Source: Hermatobates lingyangjiaoensis (taxonomy: Eukaryota > Arthropoda > Insecta > Hemiptera > Hermatobatidae). From it: 64,000 nt of DNA. The stretch spans positions 142,501-206,500 of the forward strand of contig JAPFBL010000259.1 in the NCBI GenBank assembly GCA_026182355.1. Reading direction: 5' to 3'. Of the stretch, positions 10,440-21,559 are shown piece by piece. The notes below the pieces were generated by a model. It ran no database searches. It saw nothing but the letters and a program-made list of their open reading frames with translations, and was not told where the DNA came from. Each line of letters opens with the position of its first letter. Position 1 is the stretch's first letter. Position numbers and translations under genes: made by a program.

Positions 10440-11790
10440 GCTCACCAACCACACAAAGACTAACTACTGCATTCAGCCAAAAAATGAGTTCTCAATACTC
10501 CTACATTGACATGTTTAGGACAATACTCAAACCATACAAACTACATGCTTCAGCCAAAAATGAGTTCTCAATATTCCTGCATTGACATGTTTAGGACAAT
10601 ACTCAAACCATACAAACTACATGCTTCAGCCAAAAATGAGTTCTCAATATTCCTGCATTGACATGTTTAGGACAATACTCAAACCACACGAACTACATGC
10701 TTCAGCCAAAAATGAGTTCTCGTCAATCATGTAACGACTTTTGTCGTTCAGTATTGAAACCTAACAAACTTCTGAATATTCTATTGTTCTGAATATTCAA
10801 CAATATTAACAGCAGAGTTTAGACTGAAACATCATGTTTGGAATGTTTGAGTATTGAACTACATATGTTGTTCCAAGAATAATAAGAACCCATTTTTGAC
10901 TGAATCACTAAGTTTGATTGGTTTGAATATTGAACTACTAAGTCGATTCATGAATATTGAGGGGACATTTTTGAGTCAAACAACACGTTTGGAAAGTTTC
11001 AGTATTGAACCAAATATGTAGTTTCAAGTATAATGAGAAATCATTTTTGACTGAAATATCTAGTTTGTGTAGTTTGAATATCCAATTACACAAGTCGATA
11101 GAAGAATATGTGGAACACACTTTTTACAGAAACATCTAGTGTGAGTATTTTGAGTATTCAAATATACAAATCGAGAAAATTGAGAACAAATCTTTCACAG
11201 ACACATCATGTTTGGAACCCTTGAGTACTAAACTACACAAGTCAATAGAAGAATACTGATAATTCATGTTTGACTGAAACATCATGGTGATAGGTTTGAG
11301 TATTGAACCACACAAGACGTTTCAAGAATTAGGCGAACTTTATTTTGATTAAAGCATGTGGTTTGAGTATTGACCTACACATGTCGATTCAAGAATATTA
11401 GGACAACTTTTTGACTGAATCATCATGTTTAATTTATTTTTATTGTTGAACTACATAAATCCATTCAAGAATATTGAGAGCACATTCTTACTGGTACATC
11501 CTCTTTCGAAAGTTTCAGTATTCAACCACACATGTCTAGTCAATAATTGAACTACAAATGTTGATTTAGAATTGTTGAGAACACATTTTTTGAGTAGTTT
11601 GAGTATTGAACTACACAATTCGATTCAAGAACATTGAGAACACATTTTTGAATGAATCATCAAGTCTGAGTAGTTTGAGTATTGAACTACTACACATGTC
11701 GATTCTGGAATATCGAGATTACTTTTTTGATAATATCATCAAGTTTGATTGATTGAGTATTGATCTAGACATGTCGTTTTATGAAGTCTT
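10440..11790. repeat. 76-bp tandem array with an orientation switch
   Basis: Between about 10440 and 10725 the unit runs as TTCTCAATATTCCTGCATTG...CAGCCAAAAATGAG with a period of 76 (copies start at 10565 and 10641). From about 10790 to 11780 the same unit appears as its reverse complement in more diverged copies (ATTTTTGACTGAA, TTTGAGTATTGAACTACACA, TCAAGAATATTGAGAACA). The array therefore flips orientation near 10740. Confidence 0.8.
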
Positions 11791-11990
11791 CTCAACAATG
11801 TCTGTGCGTGAGTGGGTGGGTGGGTGCATGGGTGGGTGGTGGGTGAGTGTGCTTGTTACAACGCTACAGTCAAGAATATTTGATAGATCAAGTTGATATT
11901 TTACACAAAAAAGGGCCCCAAAGTGTAGATGATCCCTATTGTTTGAGAGGAATTATACATGACGGAAAAGTTACTTTTTTTACCAAATTT
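11780..11990. repeat. Dispersed direct repeat with GT/GGGT tract, copy 1
   Basis: Shares TGTTTGAGAGGAATTATAC-like and ATCAAGTTGATATTTTACAC phrases with 12450-12660, in the same orientation about 660 bases apart. A GTGGGTGGGTG-rich tract lies at 11810-11850. Element class not recognised. Confidence 0.7.
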
Positions 11991-12339
11991 TTTTTTTCAA
12001 AAAACATTTTTTTGTCCTAAACTACAAATTCTATTGTTTTGAAAACTAGTGAGAGAAGTCAAAGCGTGAACAGTAATATGTCAGGTCCGCTGAATTGGTA
12101 TATTTTTCATTTTCACAGTTGTGTTAGAATAGTCAAAACGACAGGACAATAACTATAAAAAGTGATAAAATTTTATATATTCATAAAATTCGTGTGAAAA
12201 TAGTCGAAAAGTGAATTTTAATGCAGTAAGTTTTCAAAATTTTATTATTTTCTTTCATTTTCAAAAAGGCGCTTCAGAATACCCAAATGTGATTACTAAT
12301 ATGATAAGTTTGCGTAATTTCATAATTTTTACTTTACTA

Positions 12340-12660
12340 TAAAGTATGGTATAATATAGTATAGTATACTTTACATAAGTAAAGTATAGTGATCGTGAAA
12401 AAATTCGATCTCGAGATTTTGACGGAATTACATGTTTTGAGGTCCCAGAAGTCGTTTTATGAAGTTTTTTCGATGATGTCTGTGTGTGTGTGTGTGTGGG
12501 TGGGTGGGTGAGTGTGTTAGCATTGCTTGTTACCATGCTACGGTCCAGAATCTTTGATGGATCAAGTTGATATTTTACACAAAATTGGGCCTCATAGGGA
12601 AGAAGATCCCTATTGTTTGTGAAGAATTATGCTTGATGGGAAAGTCACTTTTTCTGCCAA
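12340..12660. repeat. Dispersed direct repeat with GT tract, copy 2
   Basis: Contains the AGTAAAGTATAGTG and AAAAAATTCGATCT phrases also seen at about 60200 and partly at 26900, then TTTTGACGGAATTACATG, a (TG)n/GGGT tract near 12480, and the ATCAAGTTGATATTTTACAC block shared with copy 1. This looks like an interspersed family of unknown class. The antisense His/Thr-rich frame here is a translation of the TG tract. Confidence 0.65.
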
Positions 12661-13250
12661 AAACCGTTTTTTAAGAAAACATTTATTTCTCCTAAACTGA
12701 TAACCCTAGAGTTTTGAAATTTTGACATTATCTTTGAGGTTACAAATGGAACAAACGAAAAATATATTCAGAATTTTAAAAAACGGGAAATATTTTTTTT
12801 TAATAAAATGTAAAAATTTTGACTTATAATTCAATCTCAAACCTTGTGAGAGCAATACAAGCCATACTGTTTGACTGCTCAAAATGAAACTATGCCTAAA
12901 AATAAAACATTATGTGGAGAATGAGTTGAGATATTTTTTTTCAAAATTACATTCGCTAAAGGGGCGTTACAGTACAATTTCTGTTTTCAGAAAATGTTTT
13001 TTTGACGCTAAACGACTTATTAAAAAATAAAGAAAATTTGACCAAAAATGGAACAAAAAATTAGCAATCCATAAAAAAATATCATGAAGTTTTAATTACG
13101 GGAAAGAGCAGCAATAACTCTATAAAAACTGTTTGTTTATCCTAGACTAAGAGATCACCTGCTATACTTGTCGAATTTTTGATATTTTTCTTACAATGTT
13201 TACATTGACTTAGAAATTTTTTGAGCAAATCCACTTAGATTTGAAAATGT
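12660..13250. other. No gene seen
   Basis: AT-rich sequence with many TTTTT and AAAAA runs between two satellites. No coding signal recognised. Confidence 0.45.
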
Positions 13251-13725
13251 TTTCAATCATATCGCACTTTTAGTACACTTGTACTAAAAGTTAGAAAAAT
13301 TTAATAAAGTTGACTAGTTACTACTTTTTTTCAATCATATAGCACTATTAGTTTACTTGTACATAATCTTGAAAAAATGTATACAAAGTTGACTAGTTAC
13401 TACCATTTTTCAATCATAGCGCAGATTGAGTACACATGTACAAAAAGTTGAAAAAATGTACCAAACTTGACTAGTTACAGTAACCTATCATCAATCAAAT
13501 CACATTTTTTTACACTTATTCGAAAAGTTGAAAAAATGTAACAAACTTGACTAGTCAGTACCTGCATTCAATCATAACCCACTTTCAGTACACTTGTTCA
13601 AAAATTTGAAAAAATGTGGAAAACTTGACTAGTTACTATCATTTTTCAATCATAGCGCAGTTTGAGTACACCTGTACAAAAAGTTGAAAAAATGTACCAA
13701 AGTTTACTAGTTTTTACTTTTTTCA
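13250..13725. repeat. 78-bp tandem repeat
   Basis: About six copies with CAATCATA...GAGTACAC(A/C)TGTAC, AAAAAGTTGAAAAAATGTAC and TTGACTAGTTAC. CAATCA starts fall at about 13332, 13411, 13492, 13569 and 13647, so the period is 77-81. Confidence 0.85.
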
Positions 13726-13734
13726 GAAAAAGGA

Positions 13735-15485
13735 GGTTAGAGGTGGACCGAGGTGGTTAGAGGTAAATATTATATAAATCATTTAGTAAAATGGGTGATT
13801 TCTGTAAATATAACGATGGTAAATTATACATATAATATATTGTACCTAATTTAAGAAAAAAAATGGTTATTTTGTTTTCACCTAGCATTTTTGAGATATT
13901 TTTTGTTTTAAAATTAAAAATAAAAAATGTCTTTAAAAATAGAAGAAATGCATTAAAAAAAAGTAGAATCAGTTATTACAGTTGTTTTCTACCAATATTT
14001 CATAAAAAAATTTTTAATTATACAAAAAACATTCAAAATAGTGGAAAAAGGAAAAAGGTGGTTAGAGGTAAATATATAAATCATTTAGTAAAATGGGTGA
14101 TTTCTGTAAATATAACGATGGTAAATTAAACATATAATATATTGTACCTAATTTAAGAAAAAAAATGGTTATTTTGTTTTCACCTAGCATTTTTGAGATA
14201 TTTTTTGTTTTAAAATTAAAAATATAAAAATGTCTGTAAAAATAGAAAAAAAGCATTAAAAAAAGTAGAATCAGTTATAACAGTTGATTTCTACCAGTAT
14301 TTCATAAAATCCCTTTTAATTATACAAACAACCTTCAAAATAGCGCAAAAAGGAAAAAGGTGGTTAGAGGTAAATATATAAATCATTTAGAAAAATGGGG
14401 GATTTCTGTATATAACGATGGTAAATGAAGCATATAATATATTGTACTTAATTTAAGACAAAAAAATTATTATTTTGTTTTGAACAAGGATTTTTGAGAT
14501 ATTTTTTGTTTTAAAATTAAAAAAATAAAAATTACTGTAAAAATAGAAAAAAAGGATTAAAAAAAGTAGAATCAGTTATAACAGTTGTTTTCTACCAATA
14601 TTTCATAAAATTTTTTTAATTATACAAAAAACATTCAAAATAGTGCATGAAAAAGGATAAAGGTGGTTAGAGGTAAAAATTTAAATCATTTAGTAAAATG
14701 GGTGATTTCTGTAAATATAACGATGGTAAATGAAACATATAATATATTGTACCTAATTTAAGAAAAAAAATGGTATTTTGTTTTGAACTAGCATTTTTGA
14801 GATATTTTTTGTTTTAAAATTAAAAATATAAAAATTTCTGTAAAAATAGAAAAAAAGCATTAAAAAAAGTAGAATCAGTTATAACAGTTGTTTTCTACCA
14901 ATATTTCATAAAATTCCTTTTTAATTATACAAAAAACCTTCAAAATAGTGCAAAAAGGAAAAAGGTGGTTAGAGGTAAATATATAAATCATTTAGTAAAA
15001 TGGGTGATTTCTGTAAATATAACGATGGTAAATGAAACATATAATATATTGTACTTAATTTAAGAAAAAAATGCATATTTTCTTTTGAACAAGGATTTTT
15101 GAGATATTATTTGTTTTAAAATATAAAACATAAAAATTTCTATAAAAATAGGAAAAAAGCATTAAAAAAAGTAGAATCAGTTATAACAGTTGTTTTCTAC
15201 CAATATTTCATAAAATTCCTTTTAATTATACAAAAAACCTTCAAAATAGTGCAAAAAGGAAAAAGGTGGTTAGAGGTGGGCAGAGGTGGTTAGAGGTAAA
15301 TATATAAATTATTTAGTAAAATTGGTGATTTAAATATAACGATGGTAAATGAAATATATAACATATTGTACTTAATTTAAAAAAAAAATGGATATTTTGT
15401 TTTGAACTAGCATTTTTGAGATATTTTTGTTTTAAAATAAAAATTATAAGAATTTCTGTAAAAAAAGAAAAAAAGCATTAAAAAT
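13735..15485. repeat. 303-bp satellite, about six copies
   Basis: The word GGTGGTTAGAGGTAAA recurs at about 13752, 14057, 14359, 14662, 14963 and 15284 with spacing of 301-305 (one copy carries a small internal duplication). Each unit continues with ATGGGTGATTTCTGTAAATA, ATATAATATATTGTAC and GTAGAATCAGTTAT. Copies are highly alike, implying recent amplification or homogenisation. Open frames inside are shifted between copies and are not genes. Confidence 0.93.
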
Positions 15486-15489
15486 GTTT

Positions 15490-17235
15490 TTCATTTTGCA
15501 TAGAATTCGTCTGAGAATATTAAAAATGTTATTACTACTACGGTAAGTTTGCTTAATTTGAAAAATTATTCCATTTTAGTAGTATTCGTGTGAAAGTAGT
15601 CAGAGGGTGAACAACTAAAATTCTATCTTTGTTGATTGTGTAATTTTTTTTTATTTTCTAAAACGTCGTGTTAGAATATTTAAAACGACAAGAAAAATAC
15701 GATAATTTTGCTAAATTTGATAAAATTATTAATGTTCATATTATTTGTGTAAGCATAGTGGAAAAGATAAGTATAATTCAGTAAATTATTAGCATTTTGT
15801 ATTTTTTTTTATTTTTATAGAAATCCCTTGAGAATAGTCAAATGTTATTACTAATATGGTATGTCTGCATGATTTGATGAATTTTTCCGTTTTCATACCA
15901 TTCATCTAAAAGCAGTCAAAACGAAATCAGTAATCAGTAATGTGATAAATTTGAAAAAATTAATAAAATTTTCCATTTTCATGGTATTCGTGTAAGAATA
16001 GTTGTAAGGTAAAGAGTAATATGGGACATTTACAAAATTACAGTTTTTTTTATTTGCATAGATTTCGTTAGGGAATAGTTCAAATGCGAAGACTAAAACG
16101 GTATATTTGCTTAATTTGACAATTTCTTCTTTTTTAAACATATACTTGTGAAAGAAGTAAAAACGTGAACATTAGTATGCTAGGTGTCCTGAATTTGGTA
16201 CTTTTATTTATTTTCATAGTTGTCATGTTAGAATAGTCAAACAGCAAGAAGAATACACAATCATTGATAAAATTTTCCATTTTCATAGGATTCCATTTCA
16301 TAGAATAGTTGTAAGATAAGACTAATGCGGGAAATTTACAAAATTTGATTTTTTTTTTCATTTTTATAGAATTCGTGCCAGAATAGTACAAATGTTATGA
16401 CTAATACGGTATACAAATTTTTTTTCATCATATTCGTGTGAGAGAAGTCATAGCGAGAACAGTAATATGTCAGGTGTGCTGAATTTGATAATTTTTTTAA
16501 TTTTAATTGTTGTCATCTTAGAATAGTCAAAACGACAAGACAAAACATTTATTTTGAGAAAATTTTTCATTTTCATAGTATTCGTGTGAAAATAGTCGAA
16601 AAGTGAATTTTAAAGCAGTAAATCTTCCTAGAAGTCGCTTGAGAATAATCAAATGTGATTACTATTATGGTAAGTTTGCTTAATTTGATAAATTATTCCA
16701 TTTCCGTAGTATTCGTGTGAGAGCAGTCAGAAAGTGAGCAAGTAATATTCTATGTTTGCTGAATTTGAATTTTTTTTTTATTTTCTAAATAGTTGTGTTA
16801 GAATATTCAAAACGACAAGACAAAGACACTAAGTTTGATCAAATTTTTCATTTTCATAATATCCGTATGAAAATAGTCGCGAAGTGAAATTTAATAGATT
16901 GAATTTTCAAAATTTTATATTTTTTTTATTTTTATAAAAGTTGGTTGAGAATAGTCAAATGTGATTACTAATATGGTAAGTTTGCTTAATTTGATACGAT
17001 TTTTCCATATTCATACTGTTCAACTGAGAGCAGTCAAAACGAGATCAGTAATATGATAAATTTTAAGAATTTTATAAACTTTTGAATTTTCATAGTATCG
17101 CGTGAAAACAGTGGAAAGTTGAAGAACAATATTGGAAATTTGGAAAATTTCATATTTTTTTTTTATATTTATAGAATTCATGTGAGAATAGATCAAATGC
17201 TAGGACTAATACAGTATGTTTGCTTAACTTATTTT
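15490..17235. repeat. Diverged satellite field with TTCGTGTGA motif
   Basis: Phrases such as TAATATGGTAAGTTTGCTTA, TTTCATAGTATTCGTGTGA and AATAGTCAAAACG(A/T) recur irregularly, roughly every 110-150 bases. Copies are too diverged to fix a unit by eye. A related patch lies at 12040-12310. Confidence 0.65.
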
Positions 17236-17424
17236 ATCAGAACTAACGAATTAAAAAAATACTTTTCAATACTTAACTTTCATTCTCCTTAATCTATTTA
17301 TAAGTGAATCAAAATTAAGAACGCATTAATGAAAAATCTATTGAATCCCCAATTATTGTATGATACCCAGTGAACCAGGTAAAGGTAACAACGAAAGAAA
17401 AAAACTAATAAAACCATATGCATG

Positions 17425-17430
17425 TTTATT
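17425..17430 (-). terminator. Polyadenylation signal for SMIM12
   Basis: TTTATT on the plus strand is AATAAA on the minus strand, about 160 bases beyond the SMIM12 stop codon. Confidence 0.45.
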
Positions 17431-17588
17431 TAACAAGAAAAACATCTTATAATCATTTACGCGTTAAAAATTATTTACAATGTAAATAAACCATATATAT
17501 ATAACTTCTAAATATACCAATGTAAAACTATATGTTACTGAACATTATCAGAAAAGGGGCTTGTTTTTAATGAAATGTTCTCATTGGA

Positions 17589-17718
17589 TTAGGGATTTTT
17601 TAATGAGGGAGATAAGTTCCTATCCAGAATCGTAGTCGGCACAAATTTCTTTTCCTTTAAGGATCCCTCGGCAACAGTTTCTCCTTCAAGTAGACGTTCT
17701 CTTCTCTTGTTCTCGATG
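17589..17718 (-). CDS. SMIM12: SMIM12 (small integral membrane protein 12), exon 2 with stop
   Basis: On the minus strand the acceptor ATTGTTTTCAG is followed by the rest of a Ser codon and IENKRRERLLEGETVAEG, then SLKEKKFVPTTILDRNLSPS and a stop at 17589-17591. Vertebrate SMIM12 has the same layout: a charged ERRE segment, a SLKDKLEFAPKAVLNRN-like tail, and about 90 residues in total. The splice phase with exon 1 (two bases plus one) is exact. The protein is a single-pass membrane protein of unknown molecular function. Confidence 0.9.
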
Positions 17719-17811
17719 CTGAAAACAATATAATGTCAGTTAAAAGAGAAATTGATATATGACATTAACATATTTGAAATAACTATTAATATATATATAT
17801 ATATATATAGA

Positions 17812-18182
17812 TAAAAGTATCGACCGTGGAATAGAAACAAAACTAAAATTTATCGGGACTCGTTCAGTTCTTCAGGTTCAAATTAAACTCTCATTGCCAA
17901 CGTTTCGGTTTTTATTTAAAACCTTTTTCATAGGCAGAAGTATAAATTTTGAAACAGAAAAACTAAGTATTAGATTACAAATTATTTTACAAAGAAAATG
18001 AGTCTGTGGATTTTAATAACAACTGAAGTCTGAATGACTTCATTCAGTTGATTGAATGAATGAAATTGAATTTATACTTTTGCCTATGAAAAAGGTTTTA
18101 AATAAAAACTGAAACGTTGGCAATGAGAGTTTAATTTGAACCTGAAGAACTGACAGAGTCCCGATAAATTTTAGTTTTGTAT
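17812..18182. mobile_element. Fold-back element, family F
   Basis: Left arm 17812-17950 and right arm about 18045-18182 are inverse copies (GGGACTCGTTCAGTTCTTCA against TGAAGAACTGACAGAGTCCC). They contain TTGCCAACGTTTC and its inverse GAAACGTTGGCAA. The TTGCC/GGCAA pairing and the ACGT palindrome recall the hammerhead layout, but the core reads CTATGA, so it is degraded. It lies in the SMIM12 3' flank or intron area. Confidence 0.85.
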
Positions 18183-18424
18183 ATATATAATATATATATA
18201 TATACCATATATATTAATAGTTACGCTCCTTTGTTGTGACCTGTCGGAGGCGTAAAGTGCTGAGGTGATTCAACCGTCTAACGCGTGGGTGCGCGCATGC
18301 AACACTACTTTGACAGTTGAACGCTGCCATTATTTGAACTGTGCTCTTATATAAATATAAGACAAAATTAAATCAAGTGGAAACAGACATCCAGTTTTTA
18401 AAAGCATGTATTGAAGAAGGACTG

Positions 18425-18431
18425 CTCCCAA

Positions 18432-18480
<49 letters not shown>
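18425..18480. repeat. (AT)n microsatellite
   Basis: A run of TA dinucleotides over about 40 bases. It makes the Tyr-Ile repeats seen in open frames here, which are not genes. Confidence 0.9.
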
Positions 18481-18484
<4 letters not shown>

Positions 18485-18721
18485 AATAAATTCAAAACGA
18501 AGGAAACACACAGACATAACTCACATCGATATTTCGACCATCGTCGTCATCAGGAGGTGTGAAGAGCGAAGAGTCCCGCAGGAAGACAGGGCGGTACTCC
18601 CTGTCTTCCTGCGGGACTCTTCGCTCTTCACACCTCCTGATGACGACGATGGTCGAAATATCGATGTGAGTTATGTCTGTGTCTTTCTGTGTGTTTCCTT
18701 CGTTTTGAATTTATTTTATTT
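18481..18721. mobile_element. Fold-back element, family D
   Basis: A near-perfect palindrome of about 240 bp centred near 18598. Arms start AAATTCAAAACGAAGGAAAC. Each arm carries CTGATGACGACGATGGTCGA followed by AATATCG: minus strand at 18527-18553, plus strand at 18637-18663. That is a core CTGATGA, a GAC/GTC stem II, GAA and palindrome ATAT. Confidence 0.9.
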
Positions 18722-18788
18722 GTTAAAAAAGTCCGCTGGACCGTTTCTTTTAATTGGTATATACGTATATATATATATATATATATAT

Positions 18789-18960
18789 AATCAAACCACA
18801 ATAAGAAAATGGGAAAGCAAGACTAAGATCTTTCAACCGTAACAAGCGGTCTTCGTCAGAGACCCAACTGAGTTGGGTTTTTGACTCTGACGAAGACCGC
18901 TTGTTACGGTTGAAAGATCTTAAGTCTTTCTTTCCCATTTTCTTATTGTGGTTTGATCAT
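18789..18960. mobile_element. Fold-back element, family A, copy 1
   Basis: Arms of about 75 bases (AATCAAACCACAATAAGAAA and its inverse) each contain a family A core: minus at about 18821-18865, plus at 18883-18926. The plus copy has an extra A before AGTC. (TA)n flanks both sides. Confidence 0.88.
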
Positions 18961-19329
18961 TGATTGTTATTTCACGTGTTTATGTGAAATCTTTATATAT
19001 ATATATACTGCGGTAAAGAAATAATTTTTTTTCATTTGACATATATTATTACAAATATAACTAAAATTTAATAAATATACAGTCTTTTAAATATTAATAT
19101 CAACATATGAAATTTGATGATGTATTAGTGTAATCACCTATGCTCAGAAAATAACGCTATTATAAGCCGTCATATATCGTATATCGCTAGTGGAGTCGCC
19201 CGACCGCTTTCACAAAGACTGCAGCGTCAATGGGACTAAACTATGGCACGGAAGTAACGCATATAAATACCTATTTTAGAAACAATGGTACCAATACATG
19301 CCTGAATTATCTCTTTTTTTATTCTGTTT

Positions 19330-19882
19330 TTGTTTTTTTACAGTTCAAGTCGTCTCCTTTCTGTAGACTTTCATGTTTTTTATTGGTCTGAATATTGTGT
19401 GAATATGGTGATAGATTTGTTCGTTTTTCAGTGTTTATATGTTTCCATTTCATCTATTACATTCAATATCTTTTTTTTTTCTCTTTTAAATAATTCCATT
19501 GATTTTTCAATACTTTCTGGTTCATGTCCGTGTCTGTTTAAATGGTTAGTAAAATTTGATTTCTCAGTGTTATTTACATAATCATTAATGTGCACTTTAA
19601 ATCGCTGTTTAATGTTCTTCTTGTTCGCCCAATATGTACATGCTTACAGTCTTAACATTTCAGTTTATATACATCACTTTTATCATATGCATTAGTTTCA
19701 TGTTTCGTTTATCTACCTATTATTTGTTTTATTGTATCATTGATTTAAAGACCGCTTTTACATTATATTGGTTTATTAGTTTAGCAATTATATGGCTGAC
19801 TTCTAAATATGTTAAAGATGCACACTTATTACTAGCAGGTGTGTCCGTCATTGACGGGTATTTTACAAAAATTCAGAGATGA
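19330..19882 (-). pseudogene. Penelope-like retroelement relic: RT C-terminus and GIY-YIG endonuclease
   Basis: Read on the minus strand in changing frames, the sequence gives TYLEVSHIIAKLINQYNVKA, then DVYKLKC, DCKHVYIGRTRRTL, then SNFTNHLNRHGHEPESIEKS and LNVIDEMETYKH. This order is typical of Penelope-like elements: the end of the reverse transcriptase region, the GIY-YIG signature (VYKLKC...VYIGRTRR) and the conserved C-terminal NHL...E.YKH block. Frameshifts and stops show it is dead. The plus-strand open frames here are shadows. It sits inside the SMIM12 intron, antisense to no other gene, and supports a Penelope origin for the surrounding terminal repeats. Confidence 0.88.
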
Positions 19883-19899
19883 TATGTGGTATTTCAAAA

Positions 19900-20520
19900 T
19901 ATTAGAAAAATTTTAGAATAAGAAAAAATGTATTTATTAGCACAGTATTAAGTAATAGGTGCATGGAAGAACAGAGAGCTGGAACCTCTGAATCTTGAAC
20001 AAGCAAACTACAGTTGACCATGTGAGAAACACTTGGTCTCACTCACTTATTCCTATCGTAGACAGAGTTTGGCCTTACGACTTATTTACCGTCATAGTGA
20101 AACAGACGCTGACGCGAAATTGCAACAGTTTCAATTGAATGGGACAGTTGCTAAGTATCAATCGCACGCGTGGTATAAACACTGACTCCCTAGTACCACA
20201 CCCAGTCATGATATAAGCCTCTATGACGTATCTGTGCAAAGCACGAATTCGGAATCTTGTCCCGTCGCACAATTTTGGGCCACTCATGTTTCGTACCAGT
20301 ATGATTGGTGCCCCTACTTTAAGCTTTTACTCATGATAAGGCAGTCCAGGAGCAGTCACAGAGTCGAGAAATACAGTTGTATAATGAACTGCTTCCAACT
20401 TAATGAAATATTAGTACTAAAATTTTTTTTTCAATAAATTTTGTTTAGCTTTGAGAATGCCGAACAAATTTCGACAAAACGTCGGCTTGAAATCAGAAGT
20501 TATGAATTTTGGACTTAATC
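19900..20520. other. Unrecognised higher-GC patch in SMIM12 intron
   Basis: The patch at about 19960-20400 is less AT-rich than its surroundings and has a 70-residue minus-strand frame (20075-20287) without recognised motifs. It may be a fragment of an unidentified element. No gene is claimed. Confidence 0.4.
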
Positions 20521-20576
20521 CTCAAGTAAATTAGTGTGAAAACAATTACATTTGGTTATATTAACTATAAACATAC

Positions 20577-20710
20577 CTGTCTTGGTATGGAGTATGCTTA
20601 TCGGAAAGAATACTTTCCAGATTATAGCCTATCACACCGACAACTGCAGCAAATGGTAACGTGATATAAGGAGCATAAGTCCTTAGGATCTGAAATAGGA
20701 CGGGGAACAT
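20577..20710 (-). CDS. SMIM12: SMIM12, exon 1 (start codon)
   Basis: The ATG at 20708-20710 is immediately preceded by TTGCTTGCAG, so a 5' UTR intron ends exactly at the start codon. The protein begins MFPVLFQILRTYAPYITLPF, then AAVVGVIGYNLESILSDKH. Vertebrate SMIM12 begins [20 protein letters not shown] and continues with a GAVGYHLE segment, so the match covers the transmembrane helix (about residues 12-30) and flanking RTYAPY. The donor is AGACAG|GTATGT at phase 2. Joined to exon 2 this gives 87 residues, the expected family size. An upstream non-coding exon was not proved; a spliceable segment at about 22587-22682 is one candidate. Confidence 0.93.
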
Positions 20711-21188
20711 CTGCAAGCAAAATAAACAACAACGATATGATTAACATTTATGCTAACAACAAATAGATTCGTGGCAGATTAATTCTTATATTAGCAGAAT
20801 ATAAACCCATTATTCATCTTAAATTATCTTCCCTACTCAATGGTTCAGAATTTAACCATTATGTTACAACGAAGATAGCTTTGAGTTAAGAAAAATTCAA
20901 GACTCCCAATGTAGAATGTTTATTGTGTGGTATCAGAAAAGACAATCATTAACCTATGTTCTCTCGTGGGGCAGTCACTCATGCCTAAACATAATCTAAA
21001 ATAAACGTCAGGTGGATCAGAATCGCTAAAATTAAATTATCAAATTTAATACTTCGAAATATCATTTATACCATAAAAGGCTATTTATGAATTTACAATT
21101 AAAGGTATGAATTCAGAAAAGAATGTACATATTAATTAATTTTATAATCATTAGTTGTGCAATCCGTAATTGTGTGGTATTTACTCAT

Positions 21189-21510
21189 TCTGAGATAAAA
21201 TGGATAAACAAACAAAAGTCTACACACAAATGAAGTTTTATTCAACAGCAACAACGCGTTCCAAACACTTTGTGTTCATCAGGAAGACACCAAGGATGTG
21301 GTGATGAAGGGTTGGTCCAGTGAAAACAACTCTCAGTTCAGTTTTCACTGAACTGAACAGGTCAGTTGTTTTCACTGGACCAACCCGTCAGCATCACATC
21401 CTTGGTGTCTTCCTGATGATGAACACAAAGTGTTTGAAACGCGTTGTTGCTGTTGAATAAAACTTAATTTCTGTGGAGACTTTTGTTTGTTTATCCATTT
21501 TACCTCAGAA
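21189..21510. mobile_element. Fold-back element, family C, copy 1
   Basis: Arms ATGGATAAACAAACAAAAGT and its inverse enclose two family C cores. The right, plus-strand core reads CTGATGATGAACACAAAGTG then TTTGAAACGCGTTG, with palindrome ACGCGT after GAA. The left core (minus) has lost three bases. Flanking sequence TTGTGCAATCCGTAATTGTG is shared with the copy ending near 41830 and with 58020. Confidence 0.88.
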
Positions 21511-21559
21511 TAATTTTATAATGCTCATTTATAAGTGTGACAGTTGCAAACAGTTAATA

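Noticed and set aside
18411..18842. 143-residue plus-strand open frame
   Set aside because: Composed of (TA)n tract, the family D palindrome and the next repeat; no conserved protein content.
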